From positions 62,001 to 126,000 of the forward strand of contig NW_026992283.1 of assembly GCF_028769735.1 (NCBI RefSeq): 64,000 bases of DNA, in the 5' to 3' direction. The notes under the pieces were generated by a model. That model saw only the letters and a list, made by a program, of their open reading frames with translations. It had not been told where the DNA came from and ran no database searches. Below, piece by piece: positions 23,124 through 34,891 of this stretch; the stretch's first letter is position 1; every line of letters starts with the position of its first letter. Position numbers and translations under genes: made by a program. This DNA is from Zonotrichia leucophrys gambelii (lineage: Eukaryota; Chordata; Aves; Passeriformes; Passerellidae).

Positions 23124-24235
23124 ATTTTAGTTTGAAACTGGGTGGAAACACTAATTTTTGTGTAGTGGTTTTAGATTGTTAATTTTAGATTTTTTTAATT
23201 TTGAGATTTTCTAATCAATGTGCTGATGAGTGTGGTGGGTTTTAGTGTTGGTTAATTACTAAGGTACCTATTTCCTGCTGTGAGGTAGGATTAGGAGAAA
23301 GGTAAAGTAGGTTTAAAACTTTAAAAGGGTATAAAGAAAATTTTATTAAAAGTAATGAAAAGAAAAAAAGTAGTAAGAATTAAGACAAATTTTTTAGAAC
23401 ACTTTTCCTCCTCCCATAACTTTTTCTTTTTCACTGATACTGTAAAGAAATTAAATTTAAAATTTTTAGTCAACTTATTACTTCTAAAATAGGTGTTTTT
23501 TTAGTTTATTTAGGGAGAGAAGTTCTTCTTATTAAGGTTATGGAGAGTTTTCTATAAGAGGAAAAAAAATAGTTTTCTTGTGGTTCTTAATTTTGTTATG
23601 AATAATAGTTGCTTGGGAAATCCTTTTATTGTGAAGGGTTTTTTTTCATTTCCACAAGCCTTCCCACAATTTTTTAATGGGCTATGTTGATTTATGTGGT
23701 ATTGTTTTAAAGATGAGTTGTTCAAAGGTAAAAAAGTTATTACTATTTATTTCTAAAATTATTTTTATTCTTGGGAACAGAGATATTTTTCTTTTTTTCT
23801 TAGAAATATAGGATTTTTTTTCTCTGTTGAAACTTTTCATGGGATTACAGTTATTTTAATATTTGTTTATTTTAGTATGGAGGTTTTTGTTCAATATGAA
23901 TTTGTATACTTTTATTTCCTTATAGTTTCATATGTTATAGGAAAAAAGAGTCTTTTTTCCATAGTTTACAGGAGGATTTCGGTTTTAAAATTAAGGTATC
24001 TTCTCCTTGTTTTTACTTTGGGGACTTCTTCCTCACTGATCTTCATGTCTTCATCTTGTTTTATATGGTTGTATTTTGTTCTTTTCTCTCACTTGAGGGA
24101 GGATTGAAGTATTACAAGGGTTAACATCTTGCCTAGGGTCTACTTGATTTGCTGGTAACGTGGTGGGGAGCTGCGGCTGGGTTGTGTTAGGATTGGTTTC
24201 AGGGTTGGTCATTGTGGGTTCTCTGCTTGCTTTTC
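23124..24235 (-). mobile_element. LTR-G with leader, apparently G-to-A hypermutated
   Basis: It is an antisense relative of 1-516 and 6840-7055; the LTR ends at 23231 and a decayed tRNA-Gly primer site lies at about 23206-23227. Compared with the other copies, plus-strand C is replaced by T at many sites while other changes are few, which is G-to-A on the element's sense strand. In the 160 bases aligned to 6881-7055 I count about eight C-to-T against about one G-to-A. The whole stretch is strikingly poor in C. The right boundary is approximate. Confidence 0.7.
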
Positions 24236-24241
24236 TACGTC

Positions 24242-24802
24242 TGTCGGGGTCAGGATTGAAGGCACTTGAGATGATAGTTTGCATTCAGACGCAGGTGTTT
24301 ACTGTTTCTTATCAATGTTCCAGACTCACAGTTGTGAGTTCTGCAGTCTTTCATTAGCAAGGCACAAAATGGCTAACTATCTCTTGTTACAAGGTCTTTT
24401 AAGGCTAAACTATCCAATTAAGAAATGACACCTAAATTATTTTCCCTTTTAGCCCAATAACTGATCACTCGAAGTCCACAATGTGGATTTTTCTGCCTAA
24501 TTATAAAATACCACCCAAACCCATGAAGAAGAAGGAAGAAGAAGGTAAAGAAGAACAAACTGTCTCCGCCCTAAAACCTCCATCTTGCTTCATATTTATT
24601 GCTATATTCTAAAACCCCAAACTCCAAGTTTTCCACCCTGTGATATTACACACTTCTAACCAACTACGCACCTGTAATCCCAGTGCTATCAATCAATTTT
24701 GGAAGCCTTCTCCACAGCCTCAGGTCAAATGCTATGTTTTCTTGTGGGTCTGTGCCTTTCAGCACAGAAAGTCTAAAATTCTCAGTATCCAGGGTTCCAA
24801 CA
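24242..24802 (-). mobile_element. ERVK-type 3' LTR, antisense
   Basis: On the plus strand it runs from TGTCGGGGTCAGG to GGGTTCCAACA. A polypurine tract adjoins its upstream end (24803-24814), and the linked interior to the right is ERVK. The 5' partner is not recognised. Confidence 0.6.
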
Positions 24803-24814
24803 TCTCCCCCTCTT
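24803..24814 (-). promoter_or_regulatory. Polypurine tract of the ERVK
   Basis: The minus strand reads AAGAGGGGGAGA immediately before the LTR start TGTTGGAAC, the expected primer for plus-strand synthesis. Confidence 0.65.
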
Positions 24815-24959
24815 GTTTGTACCATGAACACTGCATTGACAACTTTGTCAACCATCTGTCGGACACATATTTGACTGAACCCCATGTTTCGCTTAAGCTA
24901 TAATCTAACAAAAATTCTACAAAACCACTGATTCCCACACCCATGAAGAAACCAAAAGT

Positions 24960-25150
24960 CCACAATCTACTGTGGGCAAAACACAAGGGTTGGAATCTCT
25001 GTGCAGTCCACATCTGTGTGTCTTCTTCTCTGCTTGTGGAGTGGTCAGCGTTTTCTTGCACTTGATAGAGTTTCACATTCTTCACTGAAATCCACCTGGA
25101 TTTTGCACCTGTTAAAACACAAACAAACCCACGTCCCGGCAGGGGCTGGA
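24960..25150 (-). pseudogene. pol: ERVK integrase C-terminal fragment
   Basis: The minus strand encodes GRGFVCVLTGAKSRWISVKN within a longer open stretch, matching the SH3-like C-terminus of beta-type integrases, then an acidic tail. It sits about 150 bases upstream of the polypurine tract, so env is deleted. Confidence 0.65.
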
Positions 25151-26309
25151 GGATTTTCTCAAAATCCTGGAAGTGAAGAATGGGCCCTGATGTGAAAATA
25201 AAACACTGTTCAGTTCTGTTTTGCAAAATTGCATAGAGAAATGTAAGATAACAGTAATTAGGAATCATTCAGATAATCAATAACACATGTAAAATCATAC
25301 AATTACCAAGCACTACAACACTAAACTGTCATCCCAGAGTCTGCAGCAGCTGATAAACCTCAAAACAGTAGAGAATTGGAGAAATCATGTCCAGATTCAT
25401 GTTTCTCCAAACTCCCTTTGAAAGTAGGCTCAGCTGTCACATATTGTCAAATTGCCAAGCCAAAAAGACTTGAATACTTTTTGATGTCGAAATCATCTGG
25501 GTTGGTTGTCAATCGCCCCATCTGAGTAGAGCTAGAGCTTGGCCAGAGCCTGAACTCTAATTGGTGGGTGTCACTTAACACATTTTAAAACAAGACTCTT
25601 AAAAATAACAGTTATGAATAAGAAACCTTAGGGTTAAAAACCAATCAAATCATCAAGTAATTGAATCCTTCCGAAGTTTCCTTCAAGATATTCTTCAAAC
25701 ACAGCAAACATCTTTTTCAAAGATCTGAAAGTGGTCACATGCAGGATTGTGAGCCTGGATCTGGACACTGAGAATGTGAAGGTGGAGGAAGTGCAGCTGA
25801 ATTAGAGACTGATTACCTAGTACAAAACCGAAACCCAAAAAACAGAAGTTAATGTTACAGCTGGACTCTCTGCTGGAGTACTTCTGTCATAATAATTGAA
25901 GAAAGTCACGAGACTGGCAGTCTGGATAAAGAAAACATATGAGTAGTTAGGAAACAAAAAGCAGGATCCTGAAGAGACACAGGTCTTGTAGGTGATCACA
26001 CAAAAAGATAGTAAAGCACATGAAAGCTGGCTGTAAATTCTACAATACCTTAATAATAATTCTTATCACAAAAATCAGAGAATTCACATTATATAATCAA
26101 TTTATCAACAGGAAGTGTTTGAGAAAGTTAAGACAACACTTTTTAAAGCATTCATGTAATATTAACAACAATCACTATTTATCGGTATTACCTATAGAAA
26201 ACAGAAATAACAAAAGTTACAAACTCACTACCAGCAATCCCCAAAACTCTGAACCATTGGGGAAGCAGCTGATGACACTGCAGATAGGATCTGGTTGACG
26301 TTTCCCAAA
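25151..26309 (-). other. Decayed ERVK interior
   Basis: Between the nucleocapsid remnant (26310) and the integrase end, about 1.15 kb remain where protease, RT and most of integrase should be. No catalytic motif could be read on either strand. The stretch is AT-rich (26000-26200). Confidence 0.4.
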
Positions 26310-26547
26310 TGCTCTTTCTTCAGACATTTTGGGTAGTTGAATCATTACTAATACCTTTATCTTTACATGGTGCTTTCCCTCACTGGGAAGCATTTTTCAC
26401 AGTAAAAGATTTCCATCTATGTCATATTTGGAATAACACTGATTTGCATAGTGTTCTCCTTTTCTGCATCTTGGGCAACGACTCGGTGCGGCTGCATTTT
26501 CTGTGGAGTTGCCCTGTTGAAAAATTGGATGAAGCGCTGCAAGTTCT
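26310..26547 (-). pseudogene. gag: ERVK nucleocapsid with one zinc knuckle
   Basis: The minus strand contains CPRCRKGEHYANQC, a complete CX2CX4HX4C zinc knuckle (about 26433-26477). It is out of frame with the capsid to its right by one shift near 26548. The stretch continues downstream with stops. Confidence 0.75.
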
Positions 26548-27754
26548 TCAAAGTCTTTCATCCTGTGCTTGAAGGAGTTTCCCTACCTGTTCTCCCCAAA
26601 CACCTGCTTGAATTGGTGCGATGTGCTGAGGTGTGCCCACCTTAGTGCATGCCTCTATCATTTCAGTCATGGTTGGTTGACCAGGCATGGCACTAATTAT
26701 ACGTTTGCACTTTGCATTGGCATTTGCAAAAGAGAGGCTTTGAAGAAGATGTGGCTTTGCTGCTTCATCACTTACTTGTCTGTTCACTGCTTGCATGAGA
26801 AGATCAATGAGTGAAGGGTTCAGAAAGACTTTGCTTTATTTCTATGTAAATGCCTTCTGGAGTTCCAACTGGTGGAATTTGCAAAATTGCCCTTTGTGCT
26901 GCTTCTTTGATGTCTGCAATCACATCTAGAGGCAACTCTGCAGACTGATCTTCAGGTTTGTCATGGGGTTCATCTCCTGCTAATTGAGCCAGTGTGAGAG
27001 CTGCATGTGGCCCTCCCGCATAACCATTTCTCAGTTGAGTGAAGGCTCTCCGCCATCTTGCGTCCCACAGCAGGAGTTGTGAATCTGTAAAAATTGTCGA
27101 GGCAATGTACCTACAGTCAAAAGGCACCAAGTCATAACTGTTGGATGTGCCTCTCAAAATGTGTTTGAAATATGGGAATCCGAGACCATTATTTTTCATG
27201 GCTTCCATTAAACTTTTCACGACATCATGATCCAGAGGTTCCCATCTAGGATTTTTATTTTGTCTCCTGTATCTCACTGGCAATGTGATGCTATCTGTGT
27301 CTGCTATATCAAAGTCTCTTTCTTTCAGTGCTTTCTTCCTGATGTCTGCCCAATTCATTGAACTGGATGTGTCTCTTGAGACATTTCTGTTAAATGGGGC
27401 CAAATCCATGGCCGTATCCAGTGGATTTGTAGCCTGCCAGGATGCACCTTCTTCTGGCCTGAAGGGTGCATGCATCCCATGCACCCCTCGCCCTCTTGTT
27501 TGAGGCATGGAGAGGAACACCTGTAGTTGTGCACACAGGGGAAGTGAGGGTGCAATGGCTGAACCTGCCATTGGTGGCACTGCAGATGGCATCGAGGTAG
27601 ACCTGTAGGGAGCATTTACAGAGGATGCAGAAAAGGTGCCCTGGAGAGGAGGTTTGAGGATAGTGTACACTATGTCGTGGTAGGAATTCCTGACCACATT
27701 CCCTGAGTTGGAGGAAGAGCTGCCATAGAAAGTCTTTTGAAAATGGGAAAACAT
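26548..27754 (-). pseudogene. gag: ERVK gag capsid, largely open
   Basis: A 316-codon open stretch (26804-27754) contains NPRWEPLDHDVVKSLMEAM, PFDCRYIASTIFTDSQLLLW and EGIYIEIKQSLSEPF, the capsid N-domain and major homology region of beta/ERVK gags. An 82-codon stretch (26548-26796) continues with QSLSFANANAKCKRIISAM, the capsid C-domain, after one frame break near 26800. Its preservation contrasts with the lost pol. Confidence 0.9.
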
Positions 27755-29329
27755 GTGGGCGAATCATGCAGCTGGACTGTTGCCCTGGAAATCAAGCTCT
27801 TGGGGCAGGCAGATGAGGTGCTGCAGCTCTGCCTGTTGTGGGCCAAAAATAGAGTGGGATCTGGGATGGCATAGGAATGCCTTGTCCGGCTATGATCGTT
27901 ATAATATTTTGGCCGCTGATATCTTGAACTGGTGGGTATTGTGCTCCTAAATCACCCATGGGTTAAGATCTGTTTTCCTGAACAGTCTTTGGAATGCGTG
28001 CTGCAGCTGCTGTGTCTTGTTCCGACACTCCCTATTGACCTGGGAATATATTCATTGTATTCTGTTAATCTGAAAAGGAAACTGGAAAAGATGCTTTATA
28101 ATATGGTTGAGCTGGCTGCAGTGGTGATGTTGATCCACTTGGTGGCGCTGTTGCTGCATGAGCTAATCGCTAGGTTCCCAATCCAGGTCCAGTGTCCGCT
28201 CCATGGATTGCAGCTGCTGCAGTTGCCGCCGGTGCCGGTGCCGCTGAGCCCCGTGGTCGGGCTGCAGCAGGCAGTGCTGCCTCTGTGACCATGGGCAGTG
28301 CTGAGTCCAGGGGTACACCTGTAATTGTGGGTCCCGGCAGCCCGAGTGATGCGGCTGCGGCTTGAATTTGGGGAGAGGAGAGCCTGGGCTGACTCAGAGC
28401 CTGCGCAGTTTGGAGGGGAGGGGCTGCCCTTGGTAGTGGACGGACGTCGGACCGATTCAGTCTGGGTCCCTCCCACTGTACCGTGGGTTGGGTCTCAGAA
28501 GCGAGAGGGGATGGAACAAAGCTGACGTCAGCCTTCCCCGACACTGCCTCTGTAACAAGGCTGACGTAAGCTGGGGCCGGACCCGCCCCTGCCGATCGGG
28601 GGGCTGGAAAGACTCTTCCGACGTCATTTTCGGGTCATGGGCGGGGGCAGGAGCTGTGGGTGGAACGCCAAGTGGCAGAGGGGCTGCCACCCAAGCTCCG
28701 GAGGCTGGCTCAGCCACTTGAAACGTTCCCCAAGGTGGGGAGAGGGGTGGAGAAAGCGGCGGCTTCCCGAATGCCCCCCTCCCCCCCCTCCCCCCGCTCC
28801 TCTCTCCGAGGCATGCGCAGTTGTAAAGAATTCGAAAAATGCCATGGCTGCTTCGTCTGCCTCCCCCACCAGCAATTTCATCTTTGGAAACCCCCCTGGG
28901 TCCCTCCCGGACTGTGCCTGGGCTGCCTCAACCGGACCGCCAACCTCCCCCGGCCCAGGGGACGACCTCGCGCCTGCCTTCACAGGGTTAACACCTTCCT
29001 CTTGTGATTCGAGGGGGTGGCTTCCCTCGGGGATGGGGGGGGCGAATGTGGGGGATCACTAGCGTGGCGGAGTTTCTGCCCCTTCAGCAAGAGGGGCCGC
29101 GGGCCCCGGCCCCTCTGCTTGTGAAGAAAAGCCCTGCAGTCTCTGAGGCTCAGCAGGAGGTTTTTTGCAGTTTTCTTCATGCATCACTTCAAACAAAACC
29201 CTGCAAACTGATAAGAGGGCTGCCTCCCTTTGATCTTTCCGTGTTGCAGCATGATACAATTTCATATTAGCATCTTCCCATAGATATGGGTCAAATAAAT
29301 CCTTGAAAGAAACATTTGGGAATACTTCC
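27755..29329 (-). pseudogene. gag: ERVK gag N-terminal and proline/alanine-rich region
   Basis: Minus-strand stretches are read in order: 29059-29329 (matrix-like, with DLFDPYLWEDANMKLY), 28624-28983, 28170-28544 (rich in Ala and Pro), and 27755-28095 with DISGQNIITIIAGQGI. Several frame changes separate them. The GC-rich 28130-28990 part produces overlapping open frames on the other strand that are shadows. A T LTR inserted at 29330 cuts the start. Confidence 0.65.
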
Positions 29330-29509
29330 TGTGAAAAATGCATATTATATGATCGGCTCTTCACAAATATTAAAATGAATACTATATGTGTTAGGTTGGA
29401 AAGTTATGCTGTATTAATCTCTTCAGTAGTGCTATACTAATCTCTTTTAAGTAGTGTGGCAAATATAGTTTTTAGGCTATAGCATAATATTAAAATAGAA
29501 ACTGTGATG

Positions 29510-30157
29510 TGTTATTAGTAGAAAAAGCTGCCAATTTTTTTTAAAAGGTTGCAGAGTTAACAGGTTGGGCCAGTTGCTGCCAAGTGGAGTTCTAACTGTT
29601 TGTTATTGTAATCACCTGTCGTTTTCGTTAACTACATGTCATTGATGGTTAAGAATCCCCCCTTTTGTCGAGTGACACCCTGCTGCTTCCTGGAGGATGG
29701 CACCCATACAGTGAAGGGGAAGGGACATCGAGTCGGCATGCAAATGACATCGGATCCAGCATGCAACGGGAGGGACCCCTCACCAAACCTGGCCAAAAAC
29801 CCCTAAAACAACGAGCCAACACAAAACGGATGAATCAAAGCAATGTCTAGACGTGAAGAACAGAATTTAGTATCCGCCAAGACCTTTTAATCCCTTACGC
29901 TAACCTAAAAGATGTTGGCTAGACAGAGGACCTCGAATGTTGAACGGAAAAGCAAGGGAACTTTCTGATGCTCTCCTGGTGACAGAACCCCCAGCTCTGC
30001 CCACAGACCAGTGGACAACGCTGCACTCTTCCTCCTCCAAGTCACTTCTGGGAGCAGTGGTGGTGTGAGTGTGCACCCGTCAGTTCTCCCCACATGAGCT
30101 GATCTCTTTTAATACAGGCATTATAAAGGGGAAAGTCTCCTGCCCAAGTTTATTTCA
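29510..30157 (+). mobile_element. LTR-P solo LTR nested in LTR-T
   Basis: It starts TGTTATTAGTAG and ends AAGTTTATTTCA, flanked by perfect TGATG duplications at 29505-29509 and 30158-30162. It is more diverged than the P copies to the right, so it is probably older. Confidence 0.9.
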
Positions 30158-30482
30158 TGATGTAAGATACTTCATGTAACTAGCTCAAGGAATGGATAAG
30201 ACAATCGAGAAATTCTTTGCATAGAGATAACAGCAACAAGACACCAAGATTCCAAAGAGAAGAATTATTGCCTCATCAGGAAAACCCAGACTTTGTGGGG
30301 ACTGAGAGGATTGATTTACAAGATTGATTAACAACATGAGGGGGGGAGGAGGACATTAAACAGAAGCACCCTTAGTTTGAAAGGAATGTTGGAATCATGT
30401 ATCAGATATATGAATATGCAATAGGCTATTGCTTTTAAGGGTAATCCTTTGTTAGCAAAACATGCTTTGTGGCAAAACAAAG

Positions 30483-31103
30483 TGCCTGGTTTAGGGCAAA
30501 GTGCCTGGTTTAGGGCAAATTTGTTAAAGAATCTGCAAAGGAGGGCCCCTCCAGAAAGCAAACCCACACGGCCCCTCCCCCCAACTGGTTCGGGAAGAAT
30601 TCCTCAGAGAGAAGTGGAAAGAACCTGTTTATTTGACAGGCACAGCACCCCCCAGCACACAAAATGAACAATACCAGATGACACCGCTCTGAGAAAGATG
30701 ACAAAATCAGAAAGTCTCTTTCGGGGGTGGTTGCTCTGTTCTCAGTCCCTCCGGCACTGGGGCAGCTGCTGCAGCCAAACCCTCGGTGTTCCCAGGTCCC
30801 AGTCCGGAGCAGGTTCGAGATGGTCACAGAAACAGGAGAGGAGAAACAGCCCAGGAAGGAATTTGGACTGTTTAGCTAGAACTAGCTAATAAGCAGAGGC
30901 CAAAGCAGAGCAGAAGCGAGAGCAGAAAAGAGAGCAAGCAAAGCAGCAAGCCAAAAGCAAGAAGCCAAAACAGCCCTATGCACTGCCCGTCTCTGTATCC
31001 CTGATAAGAGAAACCCAAACAAAACTTCCACTCTTCCGATCCGGTCTTAAAGGCACAGAACATATGAATGGGGATACAAGCATCATAACATCACCCCAGG
31101 ACA
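30483..31103 (-). mobile_element. LTR-W nested in LTR-T
   Basis: The plus strand starts TGCCTGGTTTAGGGC and ends ACCCCAGGACA; reversed AATAAA is near 30630. The first 19 bases are duplicated in tandem (30482-30500 and 30501-30519). LTR-T sequence continues at 31104 (CATCCGTAATTC). No target duplication is visible. Confidence 0.8.
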
Positions 31104-31262
31104 CCAGACATCCGTAATTCTTTGCTTTTTATTGTCTTTTATTGTCCTAACTTTAATTGTCCAAATTCTTATTGTCCTAATTTTTATTACTATTTTTATT
31201 ATTTTCATTACTATTAAACTTCTAAAATTTGAACACAAGTGAATGGCGGTTTTCACACTTCC

Positions 31263-31652
31263 CTCACCCTGGGGACCTGATGGTAAGGTTTTAATAGTTG
31301 TGGTCAGCCCTGCTCCGGCCAGAGTTCTGTAGTTTTTCTTGGTTTTTTGTTTGGTAGTTTTTGGGGCCTGGCCTGGCAGGAACGAGGCTGATGGGGGGGG
31401 CCCAGCAGGTGGCCCGGGGAGGGGGAAAGGCTGCGGCAGAGCCAGCCAGTCTGGCCTGGCCAAGACGGGGCCGAGGGCTGGGGTTTGTTACCTCCTTGCT
31501 TACTGGAAAAAAAAAAAAAAGAGGAGGTTCCCAGGTTTTTTCATCTTTAACGTGTGTTTCACAGAGACGTGTCCAGCTTCTCAGTGGTTCAATGACTGTT
31601 AGACAAAAAGTTTTGTATTACTTCCCTAAATTTTCCTCCCATTCCAAACCAT
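31263..31652 (-). mobile_element. LTR-like right end of the 10-kb insertion
   Basis: On the minus strand it starts TGTCATGGTTTGGAATGGG directly next to gammaretroviral RNase H coding sequence. It looks like the U3 of a passerine ERVK-type LTR. It carries a GC-rich core at 31360-31500 and a poly-A run at 31507-31521. Its inner end meets the duplication of LTR-T. Confidence 0.45.
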
Positions 31653-31667
31653 GACACCATCAAACAG

Positions 31668-32220
31668 GTATATTCTGGCAGAAGTGATTTGTGGGATGAA
31701 CCAATACAGAATCCTGATTTAGAATTATTTACAGATGGCAGCAGTTTCATAAAAGATGGAAGACAGATGTCAGGATACGCAGTGGTGACTGCTACTGCGA
31801 TATTAGAAGTTCAATATTTACCATTTAGCACATCAGCCCAAAAAGCAGAGATAATAGCACTAAAACAAGTATTGAACTTAGCAGTGGGAAAAAGAGTAAA
31901 TATTTGGACTGATTCTAGGTATGCATTTGGTGTGATTCATGCCCATGGAGTTATATGGATAAGAGATGACTGCTGTAAGCTCAAGGATAAACTATTAAAC
32001 ACAAAGATGAAGTTGTACAACTTTTGGAAGAAATTCAAAAACCAAAGGAGGTGGCAGTGATGCATTGCAAAGCACATCAATCTGGAAAAACTAATGTTAT
32101 AGAGGGATACCGATTGGCAGACAAAGCAGCTCGAGGAGTAGGTGAAAAAGACATCCTGGCGTTAGTACCACAAAACCAAATTGATATATCTGAATTTAAG
32201 CCTAATTATGAAAATTAGGA
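31668..32220 (+). pseudogene. pol: Gammaretroviral RNase H, continuation after the insertion
   Basis: Reads QVYSGRSDLWDEP, then LELFTDGSSFIKDG (first catalytic Asp), SAQKAEIIALKQVL (Glu helix), IWTDSRYAFGVIHAHG (second Asp) and a CKAHQSG His motif after a frame change near 32040. It is in the same orientation as the RT ending at 21756. About 90 codons of the connection domain are missing, so the target site suffered a deletion as well. Confidence 0.85.
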
Positions 32221-33120
32221 TCAATGCTTAGAAAATATATTTGTTATGGATCAAACGGGAGCTTCAGACAAGCCCTGCCTTAGCTTCAGATTTTTGGCAG
32301 CAGCTTAAATTGACGTGCCCCACACCTAAAATTGCTCCAGCCTGCAAGTTCTTAGGAATGGCAGATCAGGTCTATTATAAAATGAGTTATTTATTTAATA
32401 GACAGGAGATAACAGAAAAAAGGTCTTAAACAGTTACTTACTACACAGTATAAACCAGAAAGAACTACTAGTAGATTACATAAAACAGTGCATGCTATCA
32501 AGGTACCTGTATTAAAGCCAGCAAAGAAATAGTGTAGCTTAGGAGCCAATGTAACTTACCACTAAATTGACAATAGCATACACAGAGTCCTTTCCCTCAA
32601 CTCCAAGGAGAGTAACCACAAAGTAGGCATCCCAACTCTGGGGAGAAAGCTCCACACATTTCCAGGGAACATGCAGAAGATTTCCATTTTGTGAAAGTTT
32701 GGTGTAGCTTTTACAGTTTGTAAAGTGAAGTGTCTTTCAGTCAAAATTTCCAGCTTATCTTTCCAGATCTCATTTCCACAGCAGGATGTCTATTGTCAGC
32801 TGAAAGAATTACTCCTATAGTGCCAAAATAACTCACTACAAAACAAGTGGTCCTGACTGAGTTGATTTCACAAATCAGCAAGCTCATGTGTGGGGCAAGA
32901 TACCCTGAGTTATTTCACCAGCTAACAAGCAACAAATAAGCTCTTTTGGGGCAAATGCCCTTCTACAATCTTAAAAGCCACTAAGAATCAGGAGGGATGG
33001 TGGGTAACAGACAGCTAACAGGTTATAGTTCTGCCTCCTGTAATGAGGAAAATAATGGAAAAAGAACATAACAAAACACATTGGGAAATCGAGTCCATGA
33101 TATCTAGTCTCCAAAACTCT
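32221..33120 (+). pseudogene. pol: RNase H-integrase junction and integrase N-terminus with extra sequence
   Basis: 32241-32500 is a decayed linker with several stops. 32530-32930 does not match integrase and may be a small insertion. From about 32970 the zinc domain returns with NQEGWWVTDS and MEKEHNKTHW, holding the two zinc His residues. Confidence 0.5.
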
Positions 33121-34005
33121 GTACTTAGTGTGGGAATGACTGAAATAGCAAAATCAATGGTAAAATGCACAATTTATTTTAAAAAACCAATCCCGTAAAT
33201 AGGAAAAGGCCACCTTCTGGAAAAGTTAAACAGGGAAATTCACCTGGAGATTATTGGCAAATAGATTTCTCTGAATTACCCAGACAAAACGTGTATAGGT
33301 AGATACCTTTTCCAGATGGCTAGAGGCTTTTCCCTGTCATACTAATAAAGCTAGGGAAGTGGCAAAAATTAATGCCTAGAGAAACCATACCAAGATTTGG
33401 GGTGACACTTGAGATGTCTTCAGACAGAGGCCCACATTTTATAGCAGATGTGGTACAACAGCTGAGCAAAACCCTGGGTATAAAATAGGACTTACACACC
33501 CCATGACAGCCACAGTCAAGTGGGAAATTGGAAAGGATGAGTCAGACTTTGAAGTGACAAATTAGTGAAATGGGCCAAGAAACCTCTTTAAAATGGCCAC
33601 AGGCCTCTAGCTTTTTTGTGAGTCAGAATTCAGCCAAGGTCAAAAACTAAAATAAGTCCCTATGAATTACTGTATGGATGGCCATATCAAACACAATCAA
33701 TTCCAGGAGAAATACATTCAAAGGGAGAAACAGATTTAAATCTATACTGGATTTCTTTAGGAAAAATCTTTGCTGGACTCCAGCAATTTATAACCTTTTT
33801 GGGACCAGTTGCTTTGGATGCACTCATTTATCTATATCAACCTGAGGATTCTGTATATGTAAACACCTGGAACTCTGAACCCTTGAAGGAAAACTGGAAA
33901 GGACCTGTCCAAGTCCTCCTGGTAACCTACACTGCACTCAAGGTGGAAGGAATTGAACCCTGAGTTCATCTCACACAGGTAAAACCAGTAACCACACATT
34001 AAACA
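33121..34005 (+). pseudogene. pol: Gammaretroviral integrase core and C-terminus
   Basis: The zinc Cys pair occurs in KCTICLKN, the catalytic core in DTFSRWLEAFPCHTN, SSDRGPHF and a KLERM-like Glu motif, and the C-terminus in GPVQVLLVTYTALKVEGIEP. Frameshifts and stops break it many times between 33180 and 33660. The last 300 bases are better preserved. Confidence 0.8.
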
Positions 34006-34115
34006 CAGCAGAAACAAGACTGACTAAGACTGAGAATTTGGGTTTTTTTACATAAATTCTATTGGTTTAGGTATAGAATATTATTTTCTAGGACGATACT
34101 ATTTAATGGATCTAG

Positions 34116-34774
34116 ATGAAGATGATGAATAATTGCATATTTATAATAATAATAGAATTTATGTTGTTAACCTCTGGGAAGGGGAATAAGGCCTTAAAGT
34201 TAGTGCAAGACTTTGGTAAATTACAGAATGTAAGCTCTATAACAGCTTGTTTGCCAACACCAACCTCTGCAGAAAATCCAGTTCTGTGGGGAGCTTTAGT
34301 CAGCAATTTGACAAAAGTTTGGGATCACATGTGGGAAGGAAATAGTACCTATGCCAACTGGACAGGTATGAAAGGAGAATATTCCTTACAATGGACATGT
34401 AAGAACAATACTGTTGAGGATTGTAATATCTCAAAACCAGATCTGGAAATAACCTCAGGAAATATTTATCATCCAACAGATTGCACTAATACCCCTTGGG
34501 GAAGTCAAATACTAGAAATATGTAATAGCCCTCAAACAGGACAATGGGAATATATCCAGCCAGTTCAGTGGTGTCTAGACTGGGGAGTCCAGGCCTCTCA
34601 GAGGACCCCTTACAGGTCGATATAAAATATCCTGATTTAATAAGGTCAACACGAAAGGATCCAAGCACAAAGGAAAAATGGAATTGCATTCAAATATACA
34701 CTTGTATTAGTAGGAATCCTGAGGTACAGCAGCTCATGACTGTCCCAGGTTCTAAGACTGGGATGTGTTTGTAG
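34116..34774 (+). pseudogene. env: Gammaretrovirus-like Env surface fragment
   Basis: A 169-codon open stretch starts with a hydrophobic signal-like segment (IFIIIIEFMLL), then several N-glycosylation sites (NVS, NLT, NST, NWT, NNT, NIS) and many Cys. A second frame (34544-34774) takes over after a shift. It overlaps the end of pol as gamma env genes do. The transmembrane subunit is deleted; a polypurine tract and LTR follow within 120 bases. Confidence 0.7.
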
Positions 34775-34877
34775 AAATTATTTTCCCTACCTAGTCCTTC
34801 CTTTCAAATAAGTACATTAGTAAAAAAAGCAAAGTGAGGCATATGAAAGCTTGAGGGGAAGACAAGCTTCACAAGCC

Positions 34878-34891
34878 TCAAAGGGGGGTAA
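34878..34891 (+). promoter_or_regulatory. Polypurine tract before LTR-S
   Basis: AAAGGGGGGTAA lies immediately upstream of the LTR at 34892, consistent with a 3' LTR position. Confidence 0.6.

Larger units (their letters stand above)
29330..31257 (+). mobile_element. LTR-T solo LTR carrying two nested LTRs
   Basis: It starts TGTGAAAAATGC and ends GGTTTTCACA, with perfect CTTCC duplications at 29325-29329 and 31258-31262 in the ERVK gag. It is the reverse orientation of 59519-60123. Two LTRs (29510-30157 and 30483-31103) interrupt it; without them it is about 650 bases. Confidence 0.9.
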
